From contig JALVIB010000071.1 in the NCBI GenBank assembly GCA_027028725.1, positions 1 to 7,840 of the forward strand: a DNA stretch of 7,840 bases, given 5' to 3'. This DNA is from Candidatus Altimarinota bacterium. GTDB lineage: Bacteria; Patescibacteriota; Gracilibacteria; UBA4473. The notes beneath the pieces are model-generated. The model was not told where the DNA came from. It worked only from the letters and a program-made list of their open reading frames with translations, and made no database searches. Made by a program: the position numbers and the translations under genes. Below are positions 1 to 6,307 of the stretch, piece after piece (position 1 is the first letter of the stretch; each line of letters begins with the position of its first letter).

Positions 1-2
1 GT

Positions 3-293
3 ATAAAAGAGTTAAAAAAAATACTTAAAATCGAAAACTCTAAAAAAACACATAAAAATGAGGATTATGAATTTCTTGATATAACTTATTCTTTAAGTAT
101 TCGTTCTGAAGCAGAAGAAAAAAGAATTATTTCTAAAATAAATACAAGACTTAAAGAAATTGAAAAAGAATTAGAAGCCATAGACCTTAATGATATAGAC
201 AGAGAGATTAATAATATTCAAAGGGAAATAAACTCTTTAGTTTCCGAAAAAGATGATGCTCAATGTAAATCATATAAAAAAGAATTAGAATAA
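3..293 (+). CDS. C-terminal part of an unknown coiled-coil protein (5' end outside window)
   Basis: An open frame enters from the left edge and stops at TAA 291-293, leaving 96 residues with no start codon in view. The first ~25 residues are very Lys/Asn-rich. A short mixed segment (EFLDITYSLSIRSEAE, about residues 23-38) follows, then a highly charged heptad-like stretch (about residues 38-85) rich in Glu, Lys, Ile and Leu that should form a coiled coil. I do not recognise a family: an SMC-like tail, a phage or restriction-associated protein or a structural protein would all fit. Codon use is extremely A-rich, and the gene has no copy of the octamer common elsewhere in the window, although at this length one missing copy is not significant. 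A perfect hairpin follows at 325-342. That it is coding is fairly likely; its function is unknown. Confidence 0.6.
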   Translation: MKELKKILKIENSKKTHKNEDYEFLDITYSLSIRSEAEEKRIISKINTRLKEIEKELEAIDLNDIDREINNIQREINSLVSEKDDAQCKSYKKELE

Positions 294-324
294 TAAAAAT
301 CCCGCGAAAAATTAACCCCCTATC

Positions 325-342
325 TCCCCCTTGGAAGGGGGA
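325..342. repeat. Perfect 8-bp G/C hairpin between converging genes, possible bidirectional terminator
   Basis: TCCCCCTT (325-332) pairs perfectly with AAGGGGGA (335-342) across a GG loop. A CCCCCT block (316-321) and an octamer copy (300-307) lie just to the left. It sits between the stop of the left-edge gene (293) and the stop of the minus-strand gene (358), where a two-way terminator would be expected. There is no T-run on either side, so intrinsic termination is doubtful. The sequence closely resembles the hairpins at 4827-4844 and 6860-6878, which points to a repeat family. Confidence 0.6.
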
Positions 343-357
343 CAAATAAGAATTTCC

Positions 358-906
358 CTAAAAAACGCGCATTTCCAAATTGTGTTTGATGGTTTTCCAG
401 TCGTAAGGGAATTTGAAACTTTCGTTGGCGCGCACAATAGCTGAAACAAACAACCAAATACTGCCTTCCTTGAAAGTAAAGGCCTCCCCGGTTTCGTTTT
501 TCAGATCAAAATCATTCAACCCATTTCCTTCCGGCAAAATTGGCACAACATTGTTCGCAACAACTTCCGCGAGAACTTTTTTCGCGGGATTTTCCGCAAA
601 AATAACGGCATCAGCGTTATTTAGAATTTTTTGTTTATTGGTATCCAAGCTTTCCAAAACCTCAAATTGTTCGGGATATTTTTCCAACAATTTGAAGCAA
701 CATTCCTGCGTTTCACTGTTTCCTTCCGCTATAACAGACACTCTAAACCCCAATTCGCACATAGCTTCCAGTGCTTGGCAGTAAATCGCGGAATTTTCGC
801 GGGATTTTACTGATGAAACTGCGCCGATGTGAATTACTTTGGGGAGATTTTTATTCTTTTTTATTTGGTAGTTATAGTTGGCGGTGCTTTTTTGAATTGT
901 TGTCAT
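358..906 (-). CDS. Small orphan protein resembling the C-terminal domain of a GT-B glycosyltransferase
   Basis: This 182-residue protein starts at ATG 906-904 and stops at TAG. Its order of motifs recalls the C-terminal Rossmann domain of glycogen synthase-like GT-B enzymes. A strand and loop (KVIHIGAVSS, 23-32) comes first, then a helix and strand LGFRVSVIAEGN (52-63). An ADAVIFAENP turn (98-107) sits where these enzymes have 'aDavl.PS..EP', then NNVVPILPEGNGLNDF (118-133) for 'G.vPiv..tGGL.D', and W170 plus NLEMR near the end. The catalytic E-x7-E region is not recognisable, and no N-terminal acceptor domain is present. It may therefore be a degenerate, non-catalytic or binding-only derivative rather than an active transferase. 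Two octamer copies lie inside, encoding parts of ENPAKK and VKSREN. A TATAAT lies 29 bases upstream. Coding status is likely; function is tentative. Confidence 0.6.
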   Translation of the reverse strand: MTTIQKSTANYNYQIKKNKNLPKVIHIGAVSSVKSRENSAIYCQALEAMCELGFRVSVIAEGNSETQECCFKLLEKYPEQFEVLESLDTNKQKILNNADAVIFAENPAKKVLAEVVANNVVPILPEGNGLNDFDLKNETGEAFTFKEGSIWLFVSAIVRANESFKFPYDWKTIKHNLEMRVF

Positions 907-910
907 TTCT

Positions 911-940
911 TTGGATTAATTAGCAAATCTGGATATTATA
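911..940. promoter_or_regulatory. Shared symmetric -10 for divergent transcription of the GT-like and exonuclease genes
   Basis: The stretch ATATTATA (933-940) reads TATTAT on the + strand (934-939) and TATAAT on the - strand (940-935). On the minus strand this perfect -10 would start RNA roughly 22-24 bases before ATG 906. On the plus strand TATTAT is preceded 17 bases upstream by a weak -35 (TTGGAT, 911-916) and would give a leader of about 45 bases to ATG 992. A second plus-strand -10-like TATATT lies at 965-970. Minus-strand -35 matches are poor. Overlapping symmetric -10 elements firing both ways are a known bacterial arrangement; use here is inferred. Confidence 0.45.
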
Positions 941-991
941 CACGAGATTTTGTAGAAAATCCACTATATTCACTTGTTAATTTATCTGAAA

Positions 992-1987
992 ATGTTGAAT
1001 GATAATAAAATCCCCACCGCCTTGCGGGGCGCAGCGCGAAATTTGGTCCTAATTGATGGAAATGCCATTATGTATCGGGCTTATTACGGCGTAAATAAAA
1101 ATTTTGTTCCAACTTTAAACGGCATGCCGGTGGGAATGGTTTACGGATTTTCTTCAATTCTCCTCAATATAATTGAACACCTAAATCCTGCGAATTTAGT
1201 AGTAACTTTTGATTCTAAAGAAAAAACTTTTCGGCACGAAATGGATGAGAACTACAAAGCGCAACGGAAGCCGGCTCCCGATGATTTTTATCCACAAATG
1301 CCATATATCGAAAAAATGGTAGAAGCTTTTCAGATTCAGTCATTTAAACGACCAGGATTTGAATCAGATGACTTAATTGGTTCGCTCGCGAAAAAATTCG
1401 CGGGAAATTCTGCTTATGATCAAATTTTCATTGTGAGTGGGGATTTGGATTTTACGCAACTGGTTTCTGATAAAATTAAGTTGTTGAAAGTGACGGGGAA
1501 AATTAGCGATAGTCCGATTTATGGACCGGCGGAAGTTGTGGCTCGTTATGGAATAACTCCAGAGCAAATGGTTGATTTCAAGGCAATAACAGGGGATTCA
1601 TCAGACAATTATTCGGGAATTGCGGGGGTTGGGCCCAAAACTGCCCAAAAACTTTTAGAGAAATATGGCGACATTGAAGGAATTTTAGCCAATCTAGAAA
1701 CACTTGAGCCGCCAAAACTCCGCGAAAAATTCCGCGAAAATAAGGATTACTTATTACATTGTCGCGAACTTGCTCAAATAAAAACAGATCTTCCAGTAGA
1801 ATGTAATTTTTCGCGGGATTTTGAACTAGACTTTGACAGCGTTGATGGGTTTTTCGCAGAAATGGGCTTTCGCGCTTTGCGCGGACGATTGCAAAGATTG
1901 GATAAAAATAGTGTGCAAAATTTAAAATTTGGACAAAAAAATAGTTCAAGAAAGGTGCCTTCTGAAAGCCAAATGTCTCTTTTTTAA
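992..1987 (+). CDS. Stand-alone 5'-3' exonuclease / flap endonuclease (PolA N-terminal domain type) with clamp-binding-like tail
   Basis: This 331-residue protein matches the 5' nuclease domain normally fused to DNA polymerase I, which removes RNA primers and 5' flaps. Visible metal-ligand positions are LIDGNA (D22), VTFDS (D74), FESDDLIG (E124, D126, D127), SGDLDF (D151, D153) and GDSSDN (D202, D205). The helix-hairpin-helix is GIAGVGPKTAQKLLEKYG (209-226). No polymerase domain follows: after about residue 300 there is only a polar Lys/Ser/Asn tail ending SQMSLF, whose last five residues (327-331) fit the bacterial sliding-clamp consensus QLxLF. A TTG at 974 would add six residues, but ATG 992 is preferred because the first domain strand begins well inside and a -10-like TATATT sits at 965-970. 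Copies of the octamer at 1398 and 1811 are read as coding. Confidence 0.93.
   Translation: MLNDNKIPTALRGAARNLVLIDGNAIMYRAYYGVNKNFVPTLNGMPVGMVYGFSSILLNIIEHLNPANLVVTFDSKEKTFRHEMDENYKAQRKPAPDDFYPQMPYIEKMVEAFQIQSFKRPGFESDDLIGSLAKKFAGNSAYDQIFIVSGDLDFTQLVSDKIKLLKVTGKISDSPIYGPAEVVARYGITPEQMVDFKAITGDSSDNYSGIAGVGPKTAQKLLEKYGDIEGILANLETLEPPKLREKFRENKDYLLHCRELAQIKTDLPVECNFSRDFELDFDSVDGFFAEMGFRALRGRLQRLDKNSVQNLKFGQKNSSRKVPSESQMSLF
1012..1036. repeat. G/C hairpin inside the exonuclease start region
   Basis: CCGC (1017-1020) pairs with GCGG (1024-1027) across a CTT loop, with further C/G pairing outside if A1016 is bulged. It closely resembles CCGCTTTGCGG in the intergenic hairpin at 6860-6878. It encodes residues in the non-conserved N-terminal stretch (PTALRGAA) ahead of the nuclease domain. 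The flanks, AAAATCCC on the left (1007-1014) and GCGAAATTT on the right (1036-1044), are the two halves of the dispersed octamer with its usual flanks. Confidence 0.4.
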
Positions 1988-2183
1988 TAAAAAATTTCGC
2001 GGGATTTTTTTCAGATGAAAAGAAGAAGTTTAGAGGTCGGAAGAAGTTTTGGCATAATTAATAATTAAAAGTTAATAGTTAACAATTGTTTTTTTCTTTA
2101 TATGTAGGGGGCTGATCCTAGGTCATCTCATAAAATGATTGTTTATTGCCAAGTTTATAAAATAAAAAATTTCGCGGGATTTT

Positions 2184-2192
2184 TGCTAAAAT
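2184..2192 (+). promoter_or_regulatory. Candidate extended -10 TGCTAAAAT
   Basis: TGCTAAAAT matches an extended -10 (TGn plus five of six of TATAAT). The identical nonamer is found at 7009-7017, immediately before the phosphodiesterase gene. Here an octamer copy (2172-2179) lies five bases upstream of the TG. Transcription from it would give ftsA a leader of about 180 bases. No good -35 is visible. Confidence 0.35.
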
Positions 2193-2316
2193 ATATGAAT
2201 ACAAAATTTGTTAATTGGACTTTTTTTTTCTAAATGTAAATTTCGTTGTTATATATTTTAACGATTAAAAGATGTTCAAAAAATAAGTTCATCACCTATT
2301 TAAAGGGAAAAAATAG

Positions 2317-2345
2317 TTGCACAAATAATAAACATTTGATAGATT
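2317..2345 (+). promoter_or_regulatory. Candidate ftsAZ promoter
   Basis: TTGCAC (2317-2322) as a -35, a 17-base spacer, and TAGATT (2340-2345) preceded by TG (2337-2338) form an extended -10 promoter. RNA would start around 2351-2353, leaving a leader of about 27 bases before the ftsA ATG. Both hexamers are imperfect. It is the best candidate close to ftsA. Confidence 0.4.
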
Positions 2346-2378
2346 CATGGGCGAAAGAAAATTAAATTTCCATAAACT

Positions 2379-3602
2379 ATGGCAAATCAAAAAGTAATTG
2401 TCGGACTAGACATTGGTTCTAACAAAATCAGAACGGTTGTGGGAGTCGTCGAAGATAAATCTCACGCAATTAATATCATCGGAGTAGGAATTTCACCATC
2501 AAATGGGATACGCAAAGGAATGGTTTCAGATTTAGATGAGGCTGCTACAAATATTACAGCGTCTCTTGAAGAAGCCGAAAGAATGAGTGGAGAGCCAGTT
2601 CATCGAGCTTGGGTTTCTTTCTCTGGACCGAGTATCGAAACTTACGATTCCAAAGGAGTTATCGCGATTGGTGGAAATGCTGAAATTACAGAAGATGATG
2701 TTGATCGAGTTTTGGACGCAGCACGAGCAGTGAGTTTGCCAGCAAATCGCGAAATTTTGCGAATTATTCCCAAATCTTTTTCCGTTGACTCACAACATCA
2801 TGTTAAATATCCAGTAGGGATGAACGGAATTCGCCTAGAAGTAGAAGCGCATATTATTGCTGGGCAAGTTTCAGCAGTGAAAAATTTAGAAAAATGTTTA
2901 TACCGAACAGGTGTTAGTATTGAGGAAATTATTCCTTCTTATCTGGCCTGCGCTGAAGCAGTTCTGGATCGCAAACAAAAAGAATTAGGAGTAGCCGTTA
3001 TTGAAATTGGAGCTTCTTCGACAAATCTCGCGGTTTTTGAAGAAGGAACAATTATCTATTCAACAGTTTTGCCAGTTGGAGGGGAACATGTGACAAACGA
3101 TTTGGCGATTGGTGCCAGAGCGGCGATTGATACTGCCGATAAACTTAAAATCGAATACGGAACATGCCTTAAAGATGATGTTTCAGAGCGCGAAGAAATT
3201 GATTTATCACAAATTTCGCGGACTGATGCGCACACAGTTTCCAAAAAACAAATTGCAAATGTTATCGAAGCTCGCTATCACGAGATTTTTCTAATGGTTC
3301 GTGATGAACTTGAAAAAATTGGTCGAGCGGGAATGTTGCCAGCCGGAGTTGTTTTGTGTGGTTCTGCCGTTAAAACGCCTGGAGTGGTTGATTTAGCCCG
3401 CGAAATTTTGGGACTACCAGCTCAAATTGGATTCCCGCGAGATATTGAAGGAATCGTTGATCGAGTTGATGATCCTGGATTTTCAACCGTGATCGGATTG
3501 CTTCATTTTGCAAATCGTTACGGAACAACTCGTTCTTTCGATTTTGATTTTGGAAAAATTTCAGACTCTCTAGTTAGCTTTTTTAAAAAGCTCTTACCTT
3601 AA
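2379..3602 (+). CDS. ftsA: Cell division protein FtsA
   Basis: This 407-residue actin-fold protein tethers FtsZ filaments to the inner face of the membrane. Phosphate-1 is VGLDIGSNKIRTVVG (8-22). The SHS2/1C region spans about residues 80-165 and includes MNGIRLEVEAHIIAG. Phosphate-2 is VIEIGASSTNLAVF (207-220), and the adenosine motif is GVVLCGSAVKTPGV (323-336). The last residues, DSLVSFFKKLLP (396-407), form the amphipathic membrane-targeting helix. In phosphate-2 the usual Asp is Glu (E209), which may alter nucleotide handling. No Shine-Dalgarno precedes the ATG; the upstream bases are A/T-rich. It is followed after 38 bases by ftsZ, with no promoter or terminator visible between, so the two are probably cotranscribed. 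The rest of a division/cell-wall cluster is not present here. Confidence 0.97.
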   Translation: MANQKVIVGLDIGSNKIRTVVGVVEDKSHAINIIGVGISPSNGIRKGMVSDLDEAATNITASLEEAERMSGEPVHRAWVSFSGPSIETYDSKGVIAIGGNAEITEDDVDRVLDAARAVSLPANREILRIIPKSFSVDSQHHVKYPVGMNGIRLEVEAHIIAGQVSAVKNLEKCLYRTGVSIEEIIPSYLACAEAVLDRKQKELGVAVIEIGASSTNLAVFEEGTIIYSTVLPVGGEHVTNDLAIGARAAIDTADKLKIEYGTCLKDDVSEREEIDLSQISRTDAHTVSKKQIANVIEARYHEIFLMVRDELEKIGRAGMLPAGVVLCGSAVKTPGVVDLAREILGLPAQIGFPRDIEGIVDRVDDPGFSTVIGLLHFANRYGTTRSFDFDFGKISDSLVSFFKKLLP

Positions 3603-3640
3603 TTTCTAACTTTAATTTAAAACCTTAAACCCCCTAAAAA

Positions 3641-4789
3641 ATGAAAGATTTACTACAAGCAGCTATTCAAAATAGTAAAAAAGGAGAAAACTCGCAACCT
3701 GTTTCTCAGCCTGTATCACAACGAGTTGATCCAGCAATTTCACCAGTTGCCAACATTAAAGTTGTTGGAGTTGGTGGTGGTGGATGTAATGCCGTTAACC
3801 GAATGGCGAGCTCAGATTTCGCGAATGTTGAATTTGTCGCGGTAAATACTGATGCGCAAAGTTTATACCACTCCAAAGCCGAAACAAAGGTTCACATTGG
3901 AATGAATTCTACTCGTGGACTAGGAGCAGGAGCAAATCCAGAAGTTGGAAAAGCTGCCGCAGAAGAATCTTTAGACGAATTAAAATCAGCTTTGAAAGGA
4001 GCAGATATGGTTTTCATCACCAGTGGTTTAGGTGGTGGAACAGGGACAGGAGCCGCACCAGTTGTAGCACAAGTTGCTCGTGAATTAGGTGCATTAACCG
4101 TTGGAGTTGTGACTAAACCGTTTTCTTTCGAAGGAAAACTGCGTGCCACCAAAGCAAATGAAGGACATGATGAACTCGCGAAAAATGTAGATACATTGAT
4201 TACAATTCCAAATGACCGGATTCTTTCAATTATTGACCGCCAAACTCCAATTACAGATGCCTTTAGCGTGGTTGATGAAGTTCTACGACAAGGTGTACAG
4301 GGAATTGCTGATTTGATTACACTTCACGGATTGATTAATGTAGATTTCGCGGACATTCGTTCAATTATGAATAACGCGGGAACAGCTTTGATGGGAATCG
4401 GTTATGGGGCAGGAGAGAATCGCGCAGTAGATGCTGCCAAAGCCGCTATTGAATCACCACTTCTAGAACAATCCATCACTGGAGCAAAAGGAATTCTTTT
4501 CAATATTACGGGAGGTTCAGATCTTTCTATGTACGAAGTAGATGAAGCCGCGAAAACAATTACTGAGGCAGCTGATCCAGATGCGAACATTATTTTTGGA
4601 GCGGTTATCAACGAAAACTATACCGGTGAAATGAAGATTACAGTGATTGCGACCGGATTTTCTGAACAGACCAAGAAAAAACCGGGACACTCATCACTAA
4701 TGCGTAAAGCTTTCAGTTTGGACGGAGACACCAAGAACACTGATTCAGATTTAGATACACCGGCATTTTTACGAAACAAATTGCGGTAA
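3641..4789 (+). CDS. ftsZ: Cell division GTPase FtsZ
   Basis: This 382-residue tubulin homologue polymerises into the division ring. After a ~38-residue polar N-terminal extension containing a QPVSQPVSQ repeat, the GTPase domain begins IKVVGVGGGGCNAVNRM (39-55). The tubulin signature GGGTGTG is at 131-137, NDRIL at 191-195, and the catalytic T7 loop NVDFADIRSIM at 233-243 (with D235 and D238). The C-terminal subdomain ends about residue 340. A short (~30-residue) polar linker leads to the conserved tail peptide DLDTPAFLRNK (370-380), which binds FtsA, followed by a small basic end (LR). The linker is short for the family. There is no Shine-Dalgarno; a C-rich then A-rich leader precedes the ATG. 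The stop codon abuts an octamer-containing repeat (4788-4805). Confidence 0.98.
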   Translation: MKDLLQAAIQNSKKGENSQPVSQPVSQRVDPAISPVANIKVVGVGGGGCNAVNRMASSDFANVEFVAVNTDAQSLYHSKAETKVHIGMNSTRGLGAGANPEVGKAAAEESLDELKSALKGADMVFITSGLGGGTGTGAAPVVAQVARELGALTVGVVTKPFSFEGKLRATKANEGHDELAKNVDTLITIPNDRILSIIDRQTPITDAFSVVDEVLRQGVQGIADLITLHGLINVDFADIRSIMNNAGTALMGIGYGAGENRAVDAAKAAIESPLLEQSITGAKGILFNITGGSDLSMYEVDEAAKTITEAADPDANIIFGAVINENYTGEMKITVIATGFSEQTKKKPGHSSLMRKAFSLDGDTKNTDSDLDTPAFLRNKLR

Positions 4790-4961
4790 AATCCCGCGAA
4801 ATTTTAGAAATAATTCCTTATAATTCCCCCCTTGAGAAAGGGGGATTTAGGGGGATTTTAGATTCTGAAATAAATTCAGAATGACAAAAAGGGAATTTCG
4901 TCACCGGATGAGAAATGTTTGAGCAAGATGCATGAGTGTGGAGAAAATCCCGCGAAATTTT
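4788..4961. repeat. Composite repeat cluster bordered by identical 18-bp direct repeats
   Basis: AAAATCCCGCGAAATTTT occurs at 4788-4805 and again, identical and in the same orientation, at 4944-4961. Between them lie a hairpin with 7-bp stem CCCCCTT/AAGGGGG and GAGA loop (4827-4844), a trailing TTTAGGGGG block (4846-4854), a perfect 8-bp inverted repeat ATTCTGAA/TTCAGAAT (4862-4882), and a segment around 4900-4930 (CACCGGATGAGAAATG...) with the look of another interspersed repeat. The left copy overlaps the ftsZ stop codon. The cluster fills most of the 252-base ftsZ-tig spacer. The hairpins may stabilise or terminate ftsZ mRNA, though no clear T-run follows. Confidence 0.75.
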
Positions 4962-4988
4962 TATTTCCTCTCATTTCTCCGCGAAAAT

Positions 4989-5016
4989 TTGCTATTTTTT
5001 AGCATTCTCTTAAAAT
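4989..5016 (+). promoter_or_regulatory. Candidate tig promoter
   Basis: TTGCTA (4989-4994) as a -35, a 16-base spacer and TAAAAT (5011-5016, five of six) as a -10 would start RNA about 19 bases before the trigger factor ATG. The -35 region overlaps a small inverted repeat, TGCTA/TAGCA (4990-5004, T5 loop), which could be an operator or incidental. The start codon itself is preceded by an A-rich run without Shine-Dalgarno. Confidence 0.45.
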
Positions 5017-5041
5017 TCGCCTGATTTTTAAACAATAAAAA

Positions 5042-6304
5042 ATGGCTAATTACAAAAAACTTCCACATTCTAAAATTGAATTTTCGCTAGAAATTTCCAA
5101 AGACGATTTAGCAAAAGCCCAAAAAAGCGTAATTCAAAAATTTAAACAAAATGTGGAAGTAAAGGGTTTCCGTAAAGGTCATGCCCCGGATGAAATGGTA
5201 ATTGCGTCAGTGGGAATGAATGCGATTGTGTCGGAATCTTTTAGCCACGCTATTGATAAAAAATACCGCGAATTTATCGTTTCTAATAAATTGTCACCAA
5301 TTTCTCAACCGAAAGTAGAAATTAACGACAAAAAAGAGCCAATCCAAGTTAAAGTAAAAGTGGAAGTTTATCCGGAAGTGGAAATTGGGGACTATAAAAA
5401 ATTAAAAATTGAGTTGCCCAAAATAAAAGTGACCGAAAAAGAAATTGATGATGTTGTGGAAACAATTTTATCCGATATGAAACTAGGAAAAGAAGTAAAA
5501 CGCGCTGCCAAAGCCAAAGATTTGGTGGAAATAGATTTTCGCGGGAAAGATGAAAAAGGTGAAACAATTCCGAATACCGATGCTAAAAATCACAAACTAC
5601 GAATTGGAATGGGTTTTATGCTAGAAGATTTGGAAAAGGGGATTGAAGGCATGAAAGCTGGTGAAGAAAAGAAAGATATTAAAGTAAAATTCCCGAAAAA
5701 TTATCACGCGAAAAATATGGCAGGAAAAACTATTCCGTTTGATGTTAAATTGCACAAAGTTGAGGAAATCTCCGCGAAAAATATCGATGAAGACACAATT
5801 GCCAAAGTGACTGGCAAGAAAAAATCTGTAGAAGAATTTCGTAAAGATTTAAAAGAATTAATCATCGGAAACAAAACAAAATCCGAAAGAGAGAAAAAAT
5901 CCCGCGAATTTGACCAAAAACTCGCGAAAATTGTGAAAGTTGATTTGCCGGAATCATGGATTGAAGCAGAAGTAAACGCCCAATTGACACGACTTAAACA
6001 ATCACCGCAATATCAGCACGATCCAGCGGCTTTTTGGAAAGCCATTGGAAAAACAGAGGAAGAAATCAAAAAAGAATTCGCGAAAAGTGGAGAAATCTCG
6101 CTAAAAACTTATTTGGGGTTGGCAAAAATTTTAGAAAAGGAAAAAATTGAATTAAATAAAGACGAGTTAGCCGAAGCGGAAAAAAGAGTTGAATATCGAT
6201 TATTACAGCTTGACGACAAATCTGAAGCAACGAAAAAACGCCTGATGGATCAAACCATCCAAAGTATGAAAATTGACAAATATATTGACAGCATTACTAT
6301 TTAA
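5042..6304 (+). CDS. tig: Trigger factor (ribosome-associated chaperone / FKBP-type prolyl isomerase)
   Basis: This 420-residue protein is close to the usual family length (E. coli 432). The N-terminal ribosome-binding domain carries GFRKGHAP (42-49), matching the GFRxGxxP signature that docks at the nascent-chain exit. An FKBP-like peptidyl-prolyl isomerase domain spans roughly 155-245, with VEIDFRGKDEKGE (162-174) and GFMLEDLEKGIEGMKAGEEK (191-210). The remainder (about 250-420) is the helical chaperone body. The protein is strikingly Lys/Glu-rich. Octamer copies at 5539 (encoding DFRGK) and 5900 (KKSREF) are read as coding. The gene ends three bases before the next start, so it is probably translationally linked to the small membrane protein downstream. 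Confidence 0.96.
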   Translation: MANYKKLPHSKIEFSLEISKDDLAKAQKSVIQKFKQNVEVKGFRKGHAPDEMVIASVGMNAIVSESFSHAIDKKYREFIVSNKLSPISQPKVEINDKKEPIQVKVKVEVYPEVEIGDYKKLKIELPKIKVTEKEIDDVVETILSDMKLGKEVKRAAKAKDLVEIDFRGKDEKGETIPNTDAKNHKLRIGMGFMLEDLEKGIEGMKAGEEKKDIKVKFPKNYHAKNMAGKTIPFDVKLHKVEEISAKNIDEDTIAKVTGKKKSVEEFRKDLKELIIGNKTKSEREKKSREFDQKLAKIVKVDLPESWIEAEVNAQLTRLKQSPQYQHDPAAFWKAIGKTEEEIKKEFAKSGEISLKTYLGLAKILEKEKIELNKDELAEAEKRVEYRLLQLDDKSEATKKRLMDQTIQSMKIDKYIDSITI

Positions 6305-6307
6305 GAG

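Larger units (their letters stand above)
1988..2378. other. 391-base AT-rich gene-free spacer between exonuclease gene and ftsA
   Basis: No credible ORF or RNA gene is seen here. It contains two octamer copies flanked by A-runs and T-runs (A6T...AT6 around 1997-2004, and again at 2172-2179), which could form weak A/T-stem hairpins. It also holds an AT-rich block of TTAA-type repeats (about 2055-2090), a G-rich island AGGGGGCTGATCCTAGG (2106-2122) unlike its surroundings, and two candidate promoters (2184-2192 and 2317-2345). The octamer at 1997, ten bases after the exonuclease stop, with its following T-run may help end that transcript. The spacer's length suggests that ftsAZ expression is controlled here. 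Confidence 0.6.

Noticed and set aside
413..784. 123-codon open frame on the + strand opposite the GT-like gene
   Set aside because: It is antisense to a frame with recognisable GT-B-like motifs, and its composition (Ser/Phe-rich, no motif) is typical of a shadow frame.
974..991. TTG start of the exonuclease gene adding six residues
   Set aside because: ATG 992 is a better start codon, the extra residues are outside the nuclease domain, and a TATATT at 965-970 would place the RNA start at or after 974.
1578..1949. 123-codon minus-strand frame inside the exonuclease gene
   Set aside because: It overlaps the well-supported helix-hairpin-helix and C-terminal part of the nuclease; the protein has no recognisable feature.
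2195..2233. Twelve-codon ORF (MNTKFVNWTFFF) after the TGCTAAAAT at 2184-2192
   Set aside because: The ATG begins two bases after the -10, too close to be transcribed as a leaderless start; the length is trivial.
2347..2397. Sixteen-codon ORF (MGERKLNFHKLWQIKK) overlapping the ftsA start, a possible leader peptide
   Set aside because: Its ATG lies upstream of or at the predicted RNA start, it has no ribosome-binding site, and such short ORFs are common by chance.
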